Both the position numbers and the translations under genes were made by a program. Shown here piece by piece: positions 25,879 to 34,065 of a stretch of DNA of 64,000 nucleotides. Every line of letters begins with the position of its first letter. Within the stretch, counting starts at the first letter, position 1. Source of the stretch: Yoonia ponticola (GTDB lineage Bacteria > Pseudomonadota > Alphaproteobacteria > Rhodobacterales > Rhodobacteraceae). Location: contig NZ_JACIJM010000012.1 of the NCBI RefSeq assembly GCF_014199395.1, forward strand, positions 26,798-90,797, written 5' to 3'. The notes beneath the pieces were generated by a model. It saw only the letters and a list, made by a program, of their open reading frames with translations, did not search any database and had not been told where the DNA came from.

Positions 25879-27174
25879 CTAACGCCGCAGATCAAATGCC
25901 CGACTGATCCCAAGCGAGAGCGTCGTGGTATCTGTGGCCGCGTCATCGCTGGGATCGCGCGATTGCATGGCGACGCCCGCGTTGGCGGTCCAATCGGGGT
26001 TCAGCGCGTAGGTCACTGCGAGGGCTGCTTGGCTGAAATCGACCGTATCGCCGGTGATTACATCTTCGGATTGCACGTATCCTGCCGATAGTCTCAGGCT
26101 GGCCACGGGTGTCAGCGCGTAGCTGGTCCCGACCGAGAGCGATGTCACCACGTCTTCGTCGGTGCGCCCTTCGCGGGTCAGGCGGCGGTCGGCGCTGGCG
26201 GTCAGCGTCCCAAAGGGGCTTTCGTCGCCGAAGGTGTGTTTCAGCGCGGCTTCACCAGTCATAAAGATGTCGTCGGTGGTGGCTTGGCTGACACCCAGAC
26301 CAAAGCTGGCCGTGGTGTTTTCCAGTTGATAGCTGCGCCCCGCTGACAGGTGGATTTGCCCGTCGCCGTCTGCTTTGGTGGTGGCCAAGTCTAGCGTGAT
26401 CTGCCCGTTGGGCTGTGTCAGGACCAGTCCCGCATCAATGCCAAAGCTGCCGATCGTGTCGCTGCCGCTGTTGTCGGTTTCGGCATAGGACAGGCCGAGG
26501 TTGGCTTGCATCACTGGATTGATGTCGAACCGCGCCCCTGTGCTGAGTTGCACATAGGTGAAATCTGTCAGCGTCGAGATGTCGGGCAAGTCGTTGTAGC
26601 GGTAGTCGTCGACTTTGACCGCAAAGTTCAATCCAAAGGGCGCGTCGTCGCGCAGTGTAAGTTTCGCATCAAAGCGGAATCTATCGCGGGTGCCGCCGTC
26701 TTGGGTCAGTTCTGCGAAATCCGCCTCGAGCGATTGCGACACGTCAAGCGTGGTGGCCGCATCCAGATCGGTGCGGCTGGCAAAGGCGGACACTGTGATC
26801 GCACTCGCCGCTGCAATCTGGCGGTAGGACAGGCGCACATTGGGATCAGTGAATGCGCCCTCAACGCCGTCGGTGTCCGGTCCATCCGCAAAGCTGTAGC
26901 CCGCGTTCAGATCAAAGGTCAGCATCTGGGTGCGCGTCTCGGAGCTGATCGCGAGCCCCAGATCGGTTGTGGCTTTGGTGGTGGTGCCGTTGGTGGGTGT
27001 GGTCTCTGGCCCGTCCACATCGCGGCTGATCAGCCGTTCGGCCAATCGCAGGGTCATCAAAAACCCGCCGTCGTCGTTTTGCGCAAATGCCGTGAAAGGT
27101 AGCGCCACGCTAGAGACGAGCCCCCCGCACAGGGCGACATGGCGCATGGTGCGTTTTGATATGTGTTTGCTCAC
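25879..27174 (-). CDS. Outer-membrane beta-barrel protein of the EPS locus
   Basis: A 431-residue protein with a signal peptide (about 1-32, ending LPFTAFAQND) and then alternating beta strands throughout (for example TQMLTFDLNAGYSF, FGLNFAVKVDDYRY, PVMQANLGLSYAE). It ends in TTLSLGISRAFDLRR, not in the usual terminal phenylalanine. It resembles the outer beta-barrel proteins found in exosortase-linked EPS clusters. The likely role is the outer-membrane pore or anchor for polysaccharide export with the SLBB protein encoded just upstream. I cannot name the exact family with certainty. Confidence 0.72.
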   Translation of the reverse strand: MSKHISKRTMRHVALCGGLVSSVALPFTAFAQNDDGGFLMTLRLAERLISRDVDGPETTPTNGTTTKATTDLGLAISSETRTQMLTFDLNAGYSFADGPDTDGVEGAFTDPNVRLSYRQIAAASAITVSAFASRTDLDAATTLDVSQSLEADFAELTQDGGTRDRFRFDAKLTLRDDAPFGLNFAVKVDDYRYNDLPDISTLTDFTYVQLSTGARFDINPVMQANLGLSYAETDNSGSDTIGSFGIDAGLVLTQPNGQITLDLATTKADGDGQIHLSAGRSYQLENTTASFGLGVSQATTDDIFMTGEAALKHTFGDESPFGTLTASADRRLTREGRTDEDVVTSLSVGTSYALTPVASLRLSAGYVQSEDVITGDTVDFSQAALAVTYALNPDWTANAGVAMQSRDPSDDAATDTTTLSLGISRAFDLRR

Positions 27175-27319
27175 CCCGAGACCCTTTTTCGTGTGGCCTG
27201 ATTATCCGCTGGTCTGCCCGCGTTGATGGTGGGGCAGATTCACTGCGGTAGGCGCTTTATAGGGTCTAACTGAGCAAAAAACCGGCGCGCAAACAAGCGT
27301 GCGCACCAGTCAGGAGGGA

Positions 27320-27934
27320 TTATTCGAACAGGCGTCGCTGTGGAACCACAATAATGTCGCCCTCGGTCAGCACGGTCATGCCTGCGTTGCTCAGACCTGC
27401 TTCGATCGCTTTGTAATCGAGTGTCACAAGGTTCTCGGACCCGTCAGCGGAGGGGCGACGCAACTGTACCCGCGAGGAGGCCGCAAAGCGCGTGAAACCA
27501 CCCATTTCGGCAAAGGCTTGCAGCACGTTTGCACCCGGATCAAGTGTCACTTTGCCCGGTTTGCCGACTTCACCCATCACGAAAATCTCGATTGTCGGAT
27601 CAGGTGTCGGGACTTGGGGGGTGACGGCGCGGCGTTCCGCCAGACGTTCGACGGCGACAAATACGTTCGGGCGGGCGGCAAAACTGGCGGCGAGGCCGGA
27701 CGCCAGTTCGCGCTGGATGTCTTCGATGGATTTGCCGGATGCTTTGATCGCACCGGTCAGCGGCATAGAGATACGCCCGTCCGGCGACACAAGCACAGAG
27801 CGGTTCAAAGAGGGGTCTTCGATCACCTCGACCCGCAGGATGTCACCGTTGCGGATCTGATAGTTGCTTTGTGCGACGGCTGCTTGGGCCATCAACATCA
27901 GGGTTGTGGCGATGATCGCTGAAATGACCTTCAT
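27320..27934 (-). CDS. Polysaccharide export protein (Wza-like, SLBB domain)
   Basis: A 204-residue periplasmic/outer-membrane export protein. A signal peptide (about 1-21, ending AAVAQS) is followed by the Poly_export domain (YQIRNGDILRVEVIEDP, VLVSPDGRISMPLTGAI, IQRELASGLA) and an SLBB domain (IFVMGEVGKPGKVTLDP, VLQAFAEMGGFTRFA). There is no lipobox cysteine, and it lacks the C-terminal amphipathic helix of Wza, so it needs a separate barrel; the gene immediately downstream codes for one. The 243-base upstream region holds an AT-rich palindrome at 28089-28111. Confidence 0.9.
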   Translation of the reverse strand: MKVISAIIATTLMLMAQAAVAQSNYQIRNGDILRVEVIEDPSLNRSVLVSPDGRISMPLTGAIKASGKSIEDIQRELASGLAASFAARPNVFVAVERLAERRAVTPQVPTPDPTIEIFVMGEVGKPGKVTLDPGANVLQAFAEMGGFTRFAASSRVQLRRPSADGSENLVTLDYKAIEAGLSNAGMTVLTEGDIIVVPQRRLFE

Positions 27935-28088
27935 TCTCGTGTCTCCTTGATGAAAGGGACCTGCACCCCGTTCAACCTGATGTGTTTCTGCGCGTAACGA
28001 TTGACGCCAAATTGGTTTTGTTGTGCGCCCGTTGGAAACAATATCGCGGAAAATATCGTCTAAACTGGGTCAACAATGCGGCGATAAT

Positions 28089-28111
28089 GGTAAATATTGT
28101 ATTAATTTACC
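28089..28111. promoter_or_regulatory. AT-rich inverted repeat upstream of the export gene
   Basis: GGTAAAT (28089-28095) and ATTTACC (28105-28111) form perfect 7-base arms around 9 AT-rich bases. It lies 155-177 bases upstream of the Wza-like gene and 67 bases past the 3' end of the TPR gene. It could be an operator; no T run makes a terminator less likely. Confidence 0.35.
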
Positions 28112-28177
28112 CGCAGAAACGCGGCTCATTTGCAGCAAAACAAGGGGTCATATCCTGCGTTTTGACAGCCGCCCGTA

Positions 28178-30619
28178 TTAAGGCTGCGACTGTAGCAACT
28201 CTGTCAACAATGTCCGCGCGTCGGCAAATTGGGTCAGATCGCTATCGCCTGCGATGTCGAGCGCACGGGTCAGGGTTTCAATCGCCTCGGCGGGTTTATT
28301 CACCGCATGTAGCGTTTTGCCGAGGTGATATTGCACCAACGGATCACCGGGCAGGCCAGTGGCGGCAGGGCGCAGGTAATCCAGTGCTTCGGCGTAATCA
28401 CCGCGTCGGTAGACGATCCAGCCGTAGGTGTCTTGGAACGCAGGCACGTCCACGCCGCGCAGACGCCGCGCGATCCGGAATGCCCGATCAAGGCTGGCGC
28501 TATCATCGCGGTGGGCGGCCAGCAGGCTGGCAAGGTTATTGGCAACCACGACATTGGCACTATCCGCAGTATAAAGCGTATCGTAGATCGCAATCGCCCC
28601 GTCGATATCGCCCGCTTGTTCCAATGCGCCCGCTTTGATCCAAAGCAGGGTCTCGGAGGCGGGTAAGGTCGCTAAACCAGTCTCTAACACTTGGGTTTTC
28701 TCGGCATCGCGGCCTTGCAGATGCAACAGCGAATAGAGCAGACGCACGGCGGATTCCGTATCTGGTGCCTCGTCGAGCACAGCGCGGAACACGGTTTCTG
28801 CCTCGTCGGCGTCGCCTTCCATCATCGCGACTGATCCGGCCAGCATCCGCAGTGTCATATTGTCGGGCTGCTCTGCGATGGCAGAGGCCAGATAACTGCG
28901 TGCCTCGGTGGTTTTGCCAGCACGGACTTGCGCCATGGCGATGGTCAGCGCGGCGCGTCCGTCTTCGTCGAGATCAGACAGTTGGTCTTGCAGCACCGCG
29001 AGGCTTTCGTCGGTGCGGTTTTGCCCCGATAGAATGCCAGCTTGGACGGCGGTGGCCAGTTGGGCTGCACGTGGATTGGTCTCGCCCATGCTGCGTAACT
29101 CGCCCAGAAGGGCGGTGGCTTGCGGCCAGTCTTGGGCTTTGAGGTGCAGATCGGCCAGCACGCTGATCAGTTCCAGATTGGTGGGCGCGGCACGGCGGGC
29201 GTCTTGCAGCACGTTAGAGGCGGCTTGGGTCCGGTCATCACGCATCAAGAAACGCGCATAGCGCAAAGACGGCTCTGGATCAGCGTTCGAGACTTCAACC
29301 GCCAAGGCCAGCCGTTCGCCAGCCAATTCCGGAAACCCAGTGCGTTCATGGGCGGTGGCCATCAGCATCATGATGTCGGGGTCGCGGGGGGATTGGCTAA
29401 GAGCTGTGCGCAAATGGGTGATGGCAGCGTCGGGGGTGTCGGCCTCGATCGCCCATGTTGCTTGCATCTTGAGGGCCGCCACATTGGTGGTGTCCTCGGC
29501 CAAGATCGCATCCACGACGCCCCGCGCAGCGGTATCGTCACCGATACTGATCAACATCTGTGCATACATCGCTTTGATCCGGCGGCTTTGGTCGCTGTCG
29601 GGCAGGTCGCTGGTGATGGACTGCATCGTGGCAAGGGCAGGGCCGTCGGGGTCGGCTTCGAACATGATGACGGCGGCGGTGGCGCGGTAAAGCGGCTGCA
29701 CATCCGTGTCTGCGGTGGCATCCGCGAGGGCGGTCAATTCGTCCAAGGCCGCCTGATCGCCCTGCGCCTGACGCAGGAATTGCACGATGGTCATATGTTC
29801 GGAGGCAGCCGTGGCCGGATCACCCGCCATCTGGCGCAGGATTGCTTCGGCAGCAGGGTAGTCTTGTTGTTGCAGATGCCAGTTCACAAGGGCGCTGCGC
29901 ACCTCTGCGTTCTCGGGAAACTGGTCAAACATAGTCTCTAATTGGGCGATTGCGGCGGTATCGTCTTTCAAATCCGACAGCAGTCGCAGCTTTGCGCCAT
30001 GAAACTCTAGCGAGGTGGGGTCTTGGGCAATCGCGCGGTCCAGCAAGGGCAGGGCGGTGTCGGGCAGGGGACCACGGGCCGCGGCGTCAATGGCCACACG
30101 CAGGGCCACAAGGTTATCGGGGCTGGTGTCCAGCACGGTTTTGGCACGGGTCGCGGCATCAGCCTGCGCGCCCGCATCATCCGCACGCAGGGCAGTGGTA
30201 TAAGCGATGGCGGCGGCAACGGCTTGCGCGCGTGGATCATCAGGGGTCAGTGCAATCGCTGCGGTCCCGTGACGGCGAACCTCGTCCCAATCATTGCGCA
30301 CAAGGGCGATTTCGGCGAGCGTCAGACGCACCGATGGCGTGTCGGGGTATTGTTCGATCAAGCGCAGGTACTGGCTGTAAGCATCGGTAGTGCGGCCCAG
30401 ATCAAGCAGGGTGTCGGCATAGATTTCGCGGGCTTCTTTGTGGAAACCGTCGTGTTCAAACACATTGCGGAATTCGATCAAAGCGCGGTCGGTGTCGCCT
30501 TCGGCCAGCAAGGCAAGGCCGGACTGATAATAAGCGTCGGCGCGGTCTGCGGCGTCTTCACAAGCGCTTAGGGCGAGAACAGCACATAAAGCTGCCCCTT
30601 TGATCCATGGAAATGTCAT
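28178..30619 (-). CDS. TPR-repeat lipoprotein of exosortase/EPS systems (PrsT-like)
   Basis: An 813-residue lipoprotein. The signal peptide ends in the lipobox LSAC, and the mature part is almost wholly tetratricopeptide repeats from YYQSGLALLAEGDTDRALIEF to the C-terminal VQYHLGKTLHAVNKPAEAIETLTRAL. Proteins of this size and build are constant partners of exosortase EPS clusters and probably act as a periplasmic scaffold between inner-membrane synthesis and outer-membrane export. The ATG at 30619 was taken, with a GTG at 30634 as alternative. It is on the same strand as the SLBB and barrel genes, and the three probably form one export operon. Confidence 0.87.
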   Translation of the reverse strand: MTFPWIKGAALCAVLALSACEDAADRADAYYQSGLALLAEGDTDRALIEFRNVFEHDGFHKEAREIYADTLLDLGRTTDAYSQYLRLIEQYPDTPSVRLTLAEIALVRNDWDEVRRHGTAAIALTPDDPRAQAVAAAIAYTTALRADDAGAQADAATRAKTVLDTSPDNLVALRVAIDAAARGPLPDTALPLLDRAIAQDPTSLEFHGAKLRLLSDLKDDTAAIAQLETMFDQFPENAEVRSALVNWHLQQQDYPAAEAILRQMAGDPATAASEHMTIVQFLRQAQGDQAALDELTALADATADTDVQPLYRATAAVIMFEADPDGPALATMQSITSDLPDSDQSRRIKAMYAQMLISIGDDTAARGVVDAILAEDTTNVAALKMQATWAIEADTPDAAITHLRTALSQSPRDPDIMMLMATAHERTGFPELAGERLALAVEVSNADPEPSLRYARFLMRDDRTQAASNVLQDARRAAPTNLELISVLADLHLKAQDWPQATALLGELRSMGETNPRAAQLATAVQAGILSGQNRTDESLAVLQDQLSDLDEDGRAALTIAMAQVRAGKTTEARSYLASAIAEQPDNMTLRMLAGSVAMMEGDADEAETVFRAVLDEAPDTESAVRLLYSLLHLQGRDAEKTQVLETGLATLPASETLLWIKAGALEQAGDIDGAIAIYDTLYTADSANVVVANNLASLLAAHRDDSASLDRAFRIARRLRGVDVPAFQDTYGWIVYRRGDYAEALDYLRPAATGLPGDPLVQYHLGKTLHAVNKPAEAIETLTRALDIAGDSDLTQFADARTLLTELLQSQP

Positions 30620-30778
30620 CGTCTGCTCAATCACTAGCGGCCGGTTATCCGGCTCTGTCTGGCAAAGGTTAACAGGGGGAAATCGCTTTGTCGCGCCTTT
30701 GGTGTGCGTTGCAAGGCAGGTGTGGTGTGGGTGCTTCAGTTGGGGGAGGTGCGGTTGTTAGCGGCAGCAGCCGTACAG

Positions 30779-31783
30779 CTAGGAAGATGGTTCGCAGTCC
30801 TGATCTTTCGTTGCCTTTTTGTTTGGGTCAAGTGAAGTTCCCTTGGAAATCTCTTCCCAAACCTCAATGAAAGGTCCAACAAGTGCATCTTTCAGCGTCG
30901 GATGAGGTTGTGCGATCGGTACGCCGTTACGGTCCGCGAGGCCAAACGTCAGTTCTTCTGGCCCATCGGGGATGTAAAGTGTCCCAAACATCCAATCCCA
31001 GAATGCGAACACTTCGCCAAAGTTTTTGTCATGATGGATCACATCGCTTGAATGGTGGACCTGATGTTGGGCTGGTGAAATCAAGATATGCTCTAAGACC
31101 GGCCCATAGCTTAGCCAAATATGACTGTGACGCAGGTGCCCTGCAAAAAAGATGTATGCATTAAATGTGATGGTACCAGCATACAGCACCCAAGGTTCGA
31201 TCTGCCCGACGACGGCAAACAGGATCACGGCTTGTACGAAACCGATCATCACTGACATGAGCAACATTTGTAGTGCTGAATAGGCAGGGTGCGCACGCAG
31301 AAATGTTACCGGAGTGAGGACTTCGGCAGAGTGATGAACCGCGTGAAACGGCCAAAGCACCCGTACCATATGATGTAAATAATGGTTCCAGTAGCGGCAA
31401 AGATCCTGCGTGAGAAATAGAAGAACTGCGGCGAGAATACCCTGCCATATCCCAGTTTCAGGGATCGCCATCGGACCACCCGTTATAGATGCAAAACGGT
31501 CAAGGAGCCAAAGGGTGACTGTTGGTGCGATCCACAAAATCGATAGTGCGCCTGTTGCAGTAAAGATGGTATTGAATAGGGCAATTTTGATATCCACCAT
31601 CGTGGACGGATGCATGTACAGCTCTTTAGGAGCGACAAAACGCAGAAAGCCGGTGGGTCTTCCCCGTATGATCCAGATGATCCAAACGATCAGGAGCGTC
31701 GAGCCTAAGTAGAGAGGCGACAAAAAAAACTGTGCTGCGAACGATTTGTTGAAACCGTCTACGAGATTAGCAAGAAATTCCAT
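30779..31783 (-). CDS. Sterol desaturase / fatty acid hydroxylase-like membrane enzyme
   Basis: A 334-residue membrane di-iron enzyme. Four to five hydrophobic segments and the histidine clusters NHYLHHMVRVLWPFHAVHHS and HLRHSHIWL, then SPAQHQVHHSSDVIHHDKNFG, match the fatty acid hydroxylase family that oxidises lipids or sterols with O2. The place of such an enzyme in an EPS locus is odd. It might modify a lipid carrier or a membrane lipid such as ornithine lipid, but the sequence does not say. It is separated from the TPR gene by about 160 bases and from the sugar transferase by 250 bases, so it may have its own promoter. Confidence 0.85.
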   Translation of the reverse strand: MEFLANLVDGFNKSFAAQFFLSPLYLGSTLLIVWIIWIIRGRPTGFLRFVAPKELYMHPSTMVDIKIALFNTIFTATGALSILWIAPTVTLWLLDRFASITGGPMAIPETGIWQGILAAVLLFLTQDLCRYWNHYLHHMVRVLWPFHAVHHSAEVLTPVTFLRAHPAYSALQMLLMSVMIGFVQAVILFAVVGQIEPWVLYAGTITFNAYIFFAGHLRHSHIWLSYGPVLEHILISPAQHQVHHSSDVIHHDKNFGEVFAFWDWMFGTLYIPDGPEELTFGLADRNGVPIAQPHPTLKDALVGPFIEVWEEISKGTSLDPNKKATKDQDCEPSS

Positions 31784-32036
31784 ACTCAGTCCTTATACCG
31801 ACGCCTCCTCAATCGTTGTGGACTGCGGCATATCGGAGGCTGATCTAAGGTCATTTTCCGACGCCATAGATCTCGCGGTAACCATGAGAACGTTGCTAAT
31901 TGAGACGAAACAGCAAGCTACAATACTGAAAGCCATAGCCTACGCCCGTCGTTCTCGGCGTTTAAGGTGCAAATATGAATTGCGACTTAAAGAAACCCTA
32001 GATTTCCGCTTTTGGCCCGCAATATCTGCCTCGCCT

Positions 32037-32753
32037 TTAATGCCCTGTGGCGCGGGTGATGACGGTGATGGTTGCCAGCAGCGTTTTGAGGTCGACGAGG
32101 AACGAGCAGTTTTTGTGGTAGCCGGTGTCGTAGGCTGCGCGGTCTGCGAAGGCTGTTTCGTTGCGTGCTGAGATTTGCCACGGTCCTGTGATGCCGGGCA
32201 GCATTTTGTAGTAGGCCGTGCCCGGGTACATGATCTGTTGTTCTGGCAGCATCGGGCGGGGGCCCACGAGGCTCATTTCGCCGCGCAGCACGTTCAGCAA
32301 TTGTGGCAATTCGTCCAGTGACGTCTTGCGCATGATGCGGCCAACGCGGGTGATGCGGGGGTCGTTTTTGAGTTTCTGTGTCCGGTCCCATTCGGCGCGT
32401 GCTGCCGGATTGGATTGCAGATGACGCGCAAGAGCGCTGTCCGCATTTGCCACCATCGAGCGGAATTTCCACATCGTATAGACGCGGCCGTGCAGACCGA
32501 TCCGCTGTTGTTTGTAGAACGGGCGGCCACCGCTCAGGGCGACGATCAGCGTCAGCAGGGCAAGGGCGGGGATCACAATCGGGGCGGCTACCAGAATGGC
32601 GCAGACATCAAACACACGTTTCAAACCGGCGCGGTAGGCGCTGATCGGTTGCGGTGTCGCCAGTGCTGCAAACCCCAGATCCATACCCGCAAAAGCGGCT
32701 GGCAGGGCAAGTGGTACGGCATTGCGGTGCATGTCTTTTGTGAAGTGCATCAT
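32037..32753 (-). CDS. Undecaprenyl-phosphate sugar transferase, ExoY type
   Basis: Starts the repeat unit by moving a sugar 1-phosphate onto undecaprenyl phosphate. It is 238 residues with one membrane segment (about 48-70, FDVCAILVAAPIVIPALALL) and the bacterial sugar-transferase domain: FYKQQRIGLHGRVYTMWKFRSM, DPRITRVGRIMRKTSLDELPQ in pieces, NVLRGEMSLVGPRP and PGITGPWQISARN. It lacks the extra N-terminal helices of WcaJ, so it is the short ExoY type. The ATG is preceded by a region with a perfect CtrA-type box 74-89 bases upstream. Which sugar it transfers is not clear from sequence. Confidence 0.92.
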   Translation of the reverse strand: MMHFTKDMHRNAVPLALPAAFAGMDLGFAALATPQPISAYRAGLKRVFDVCAILVAAPIVIPALALLTLIVALSGGRPFYKQQRIGLHGRVYTMWKFRSMVANADSALARHLQSNPAARAEWDRTQKLKNDPRITRVGRIMRKTSLDELPQLLNVLRGEMSLVGPRPMLPEQQIMYPGTAYYKMLPGITGPWQISARNETAFADRAAYDTGYHKNCSFLVDLKTLLATITVITRATGH

Positions 32754-32826
32754 GTGGTCCCAAATAGCGGACCAAGAGGGGTATCTTGGTGTCGGTCCTT
32801 TCTGAGTACCGCCACACAGAGGGTTT

Positions 32827-32842
32827 TTAAGGGAATATTAAC
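32827..32842 (+). promoter_or_regulatory. CtrA-type binding box (perfect TTAA-N7-TTAAC)
   Basis: TTAAGGGAATATTAAC matches the CtrA consensus at all nine fixed positions. It lies 74-89 bases upstream of the ExoY-type gene start. CtrA is the cell-cycle and motility response regulator of alphaproteobacteria; binding here is inferred. Confidence 0.55.
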
Positions 32843-32875
32843 GACAATTTTAAGGTTAATATTCTGTTTATTAAC
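32833..32875. repeat. Nested inverted repeats in the EPS divergent promoter
   Basis: GAATATTAAC (32833-32842) and GTTAATATTC (32855-32864) are perfect 10-base arms 22 bases apart. The second arm also pairs with TATTAAC at 32869-32875 through its GTTAATA. Three half-sites on one DNA face suggest cooperative regulator binding. Confidence 0.6.
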
Positions 32876-33180
32876 ACAATTCCGCCGCAGCTGCCTTGGT
32901 TTCAATTACAGGTTGCGAGCGAGATGTGGTTTACGCCTGTATCTGTTGAAAATAAGGCAAAAACCGTTGTTTATGGCGAATTTACGATGGTTAACGGGGG
33001 TCTCTGTTGCCCGCACAACAATAATCCGCGCCAAGTTGGGCTGCATTTTGTAGGGTGCTTGCAATCGCTAGGCAAATTGTCCCATGACTTTGGTAGATAA
33101 GCGATTTTGACCCTGACGTTTTTGCTGCGCAGAGGATCAAGACAAGAGGCAATAAGCGTCCCCAAAAGACGCTCGGGAGT

Positions 33181-34065
33181 ATGATGGGACAACCCCTCGA
33201 TCTATATACGGCTCACTTTGGGCTGCGCGAGAGACCGTTTTCGCTGGTCCCTGATCCGGGGTTTCTGTTTTGGTCCGACACCCATGCCCGTGCGTTCTCG
33301 ATGTTGGAATACGGAATTCTGACCCGCGCGCCGATCACGCTGATCACGGGTGAAGTGGGCACAGGCAAGACCACGTTGATCCACCAGCTGCTGGACAGTA
33401 ACCGCGAAGATGTGACGATCGGCCTGATTGCGAATGCCCAAGGCGACCGCGCTGAATTGCTGCGCTGGGTGTTGATGTCGCTGGGGCAGACTGCGGATCA
33501 CAATGCCCATTATGTTGATCTGTTTGGTCAGTTTCAGACGTATCTGGTGTCGGAATATGCAGCGGGTCGCCGCGTTGTGCTGATCTTTGACGAGGCGCAG
33601 AACCTGACCCGTGACGTGTTGGAAGAGTTGCGGATGTTCACCAACATCAACGCGGGCAAAGATGAATTGCTGCAACTGATTATTGTTGGCCAGCCGGAAC
33701 TGCGCGACATCGTGCTGCGGCCCGATTTGAAACAACTCGCGCAACGTGTCGCCGCCAGTTTCCATCTGCCCGAGATGGATCAAGAGGGGGTCGGCGCTTA
33801 TATCCGTCACCGTCTGCATGTGGCGGGGGCCACGACTAATATATTCGAGAGCAGTGCGATTGCGGGGATCTACGAGATCACCCGTGGCATTCCGCGCCTG
33901 ATTAATCAGCTGTGCGATCTGGCGTTGGTCTATGCCTTTACGATGGACGTCCAGACCGTACCGCGCAGTGTGATTGACCAGATCATGAAGGATGGTGTGT
34001 TCTTTGGCGGAGGTCAGGAACATCAGGTCACGGCCAGTTTTGTGCGCAACCGAGGTGCGCGATGA
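33181..34065 (+). CDS. ExeA-like AAA ATPase of the exosortase/PEP-CTERM EPS type
   Basis: A 294-residue P-loop ATPase beginning YTAHFGLRERPFSLVPDPGFLFWS, typical of the ATPases that accompany exosortase EPS clusters and of GspA/ExeA. Walker A is GEVGTGKTTLI and Walker B VVLIFDEAQNL; a sensor region is IIVGQPELRDI. It is probably a cytoplasmic energy or regulatory partner of EPS assembly. Two ATGs stand together at 33181 and 33184 behind GGGAG; either may start. Its stop overlaps the Wzz gene by 4 bases, so it leads an operon with Wzz, the kinase and a glycosyltransferase. Confidence 0.9.
   Translation: MMGQPLDLYTAHFGLRERPFSLVPDPGFLFWSDTHARAFSMLEYGILTRAPITLITGEVGTGKTTLIHQLLDSNREDVTIGLIANAQGDRAELLRWVLMSLGQTADHNAHYVDLFGQFQTYLVSEYAAGRRVVLIFDEAQNLTRDVLEELRMFTNINAGKDELLQLIIVGQPELRDIVLRPDLKQLAQRVAASFHLPEMDQEGVGAYIRHRLHVAGATTNIFESSAIAGIYEITRGIPRLINQLCDLALVYAFTMDVQTVPRSVIDQIMKDGVFFGGGQEHQVTASFVRNRGAR

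Larger units (their letters stand above)
32754..33180. promoter_or_regulatory. Divergent promoter region of the two EPS operons
   Basis: A 427-base non-coding gap between the sugar transferase (minus) and ATPase (plus) genes, AT-rich from about 32825 to 32880. It contains the CtrA-type box at 32827-32842 and overlapping inverted repeats to 32875. In the rest I see no gene; short frames here are antisense or out-of-frame chance reading. Confidence 0.6.

Noticed and set aside
29120..29941. 273-residue plus-strand frame over the TPR lipoprotein
   Set aside because: Antisense to a well supported TPR gene and composed of low-complexity glycine/histidine-rich sequence.
32415..33053. 212-residue plus-strand frame reaching into the EPS promoter gap
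   Set aside because: Mostly antisense to the sugar transferase, no ribosome site, no domain; it would cover the CtrA-type box region.
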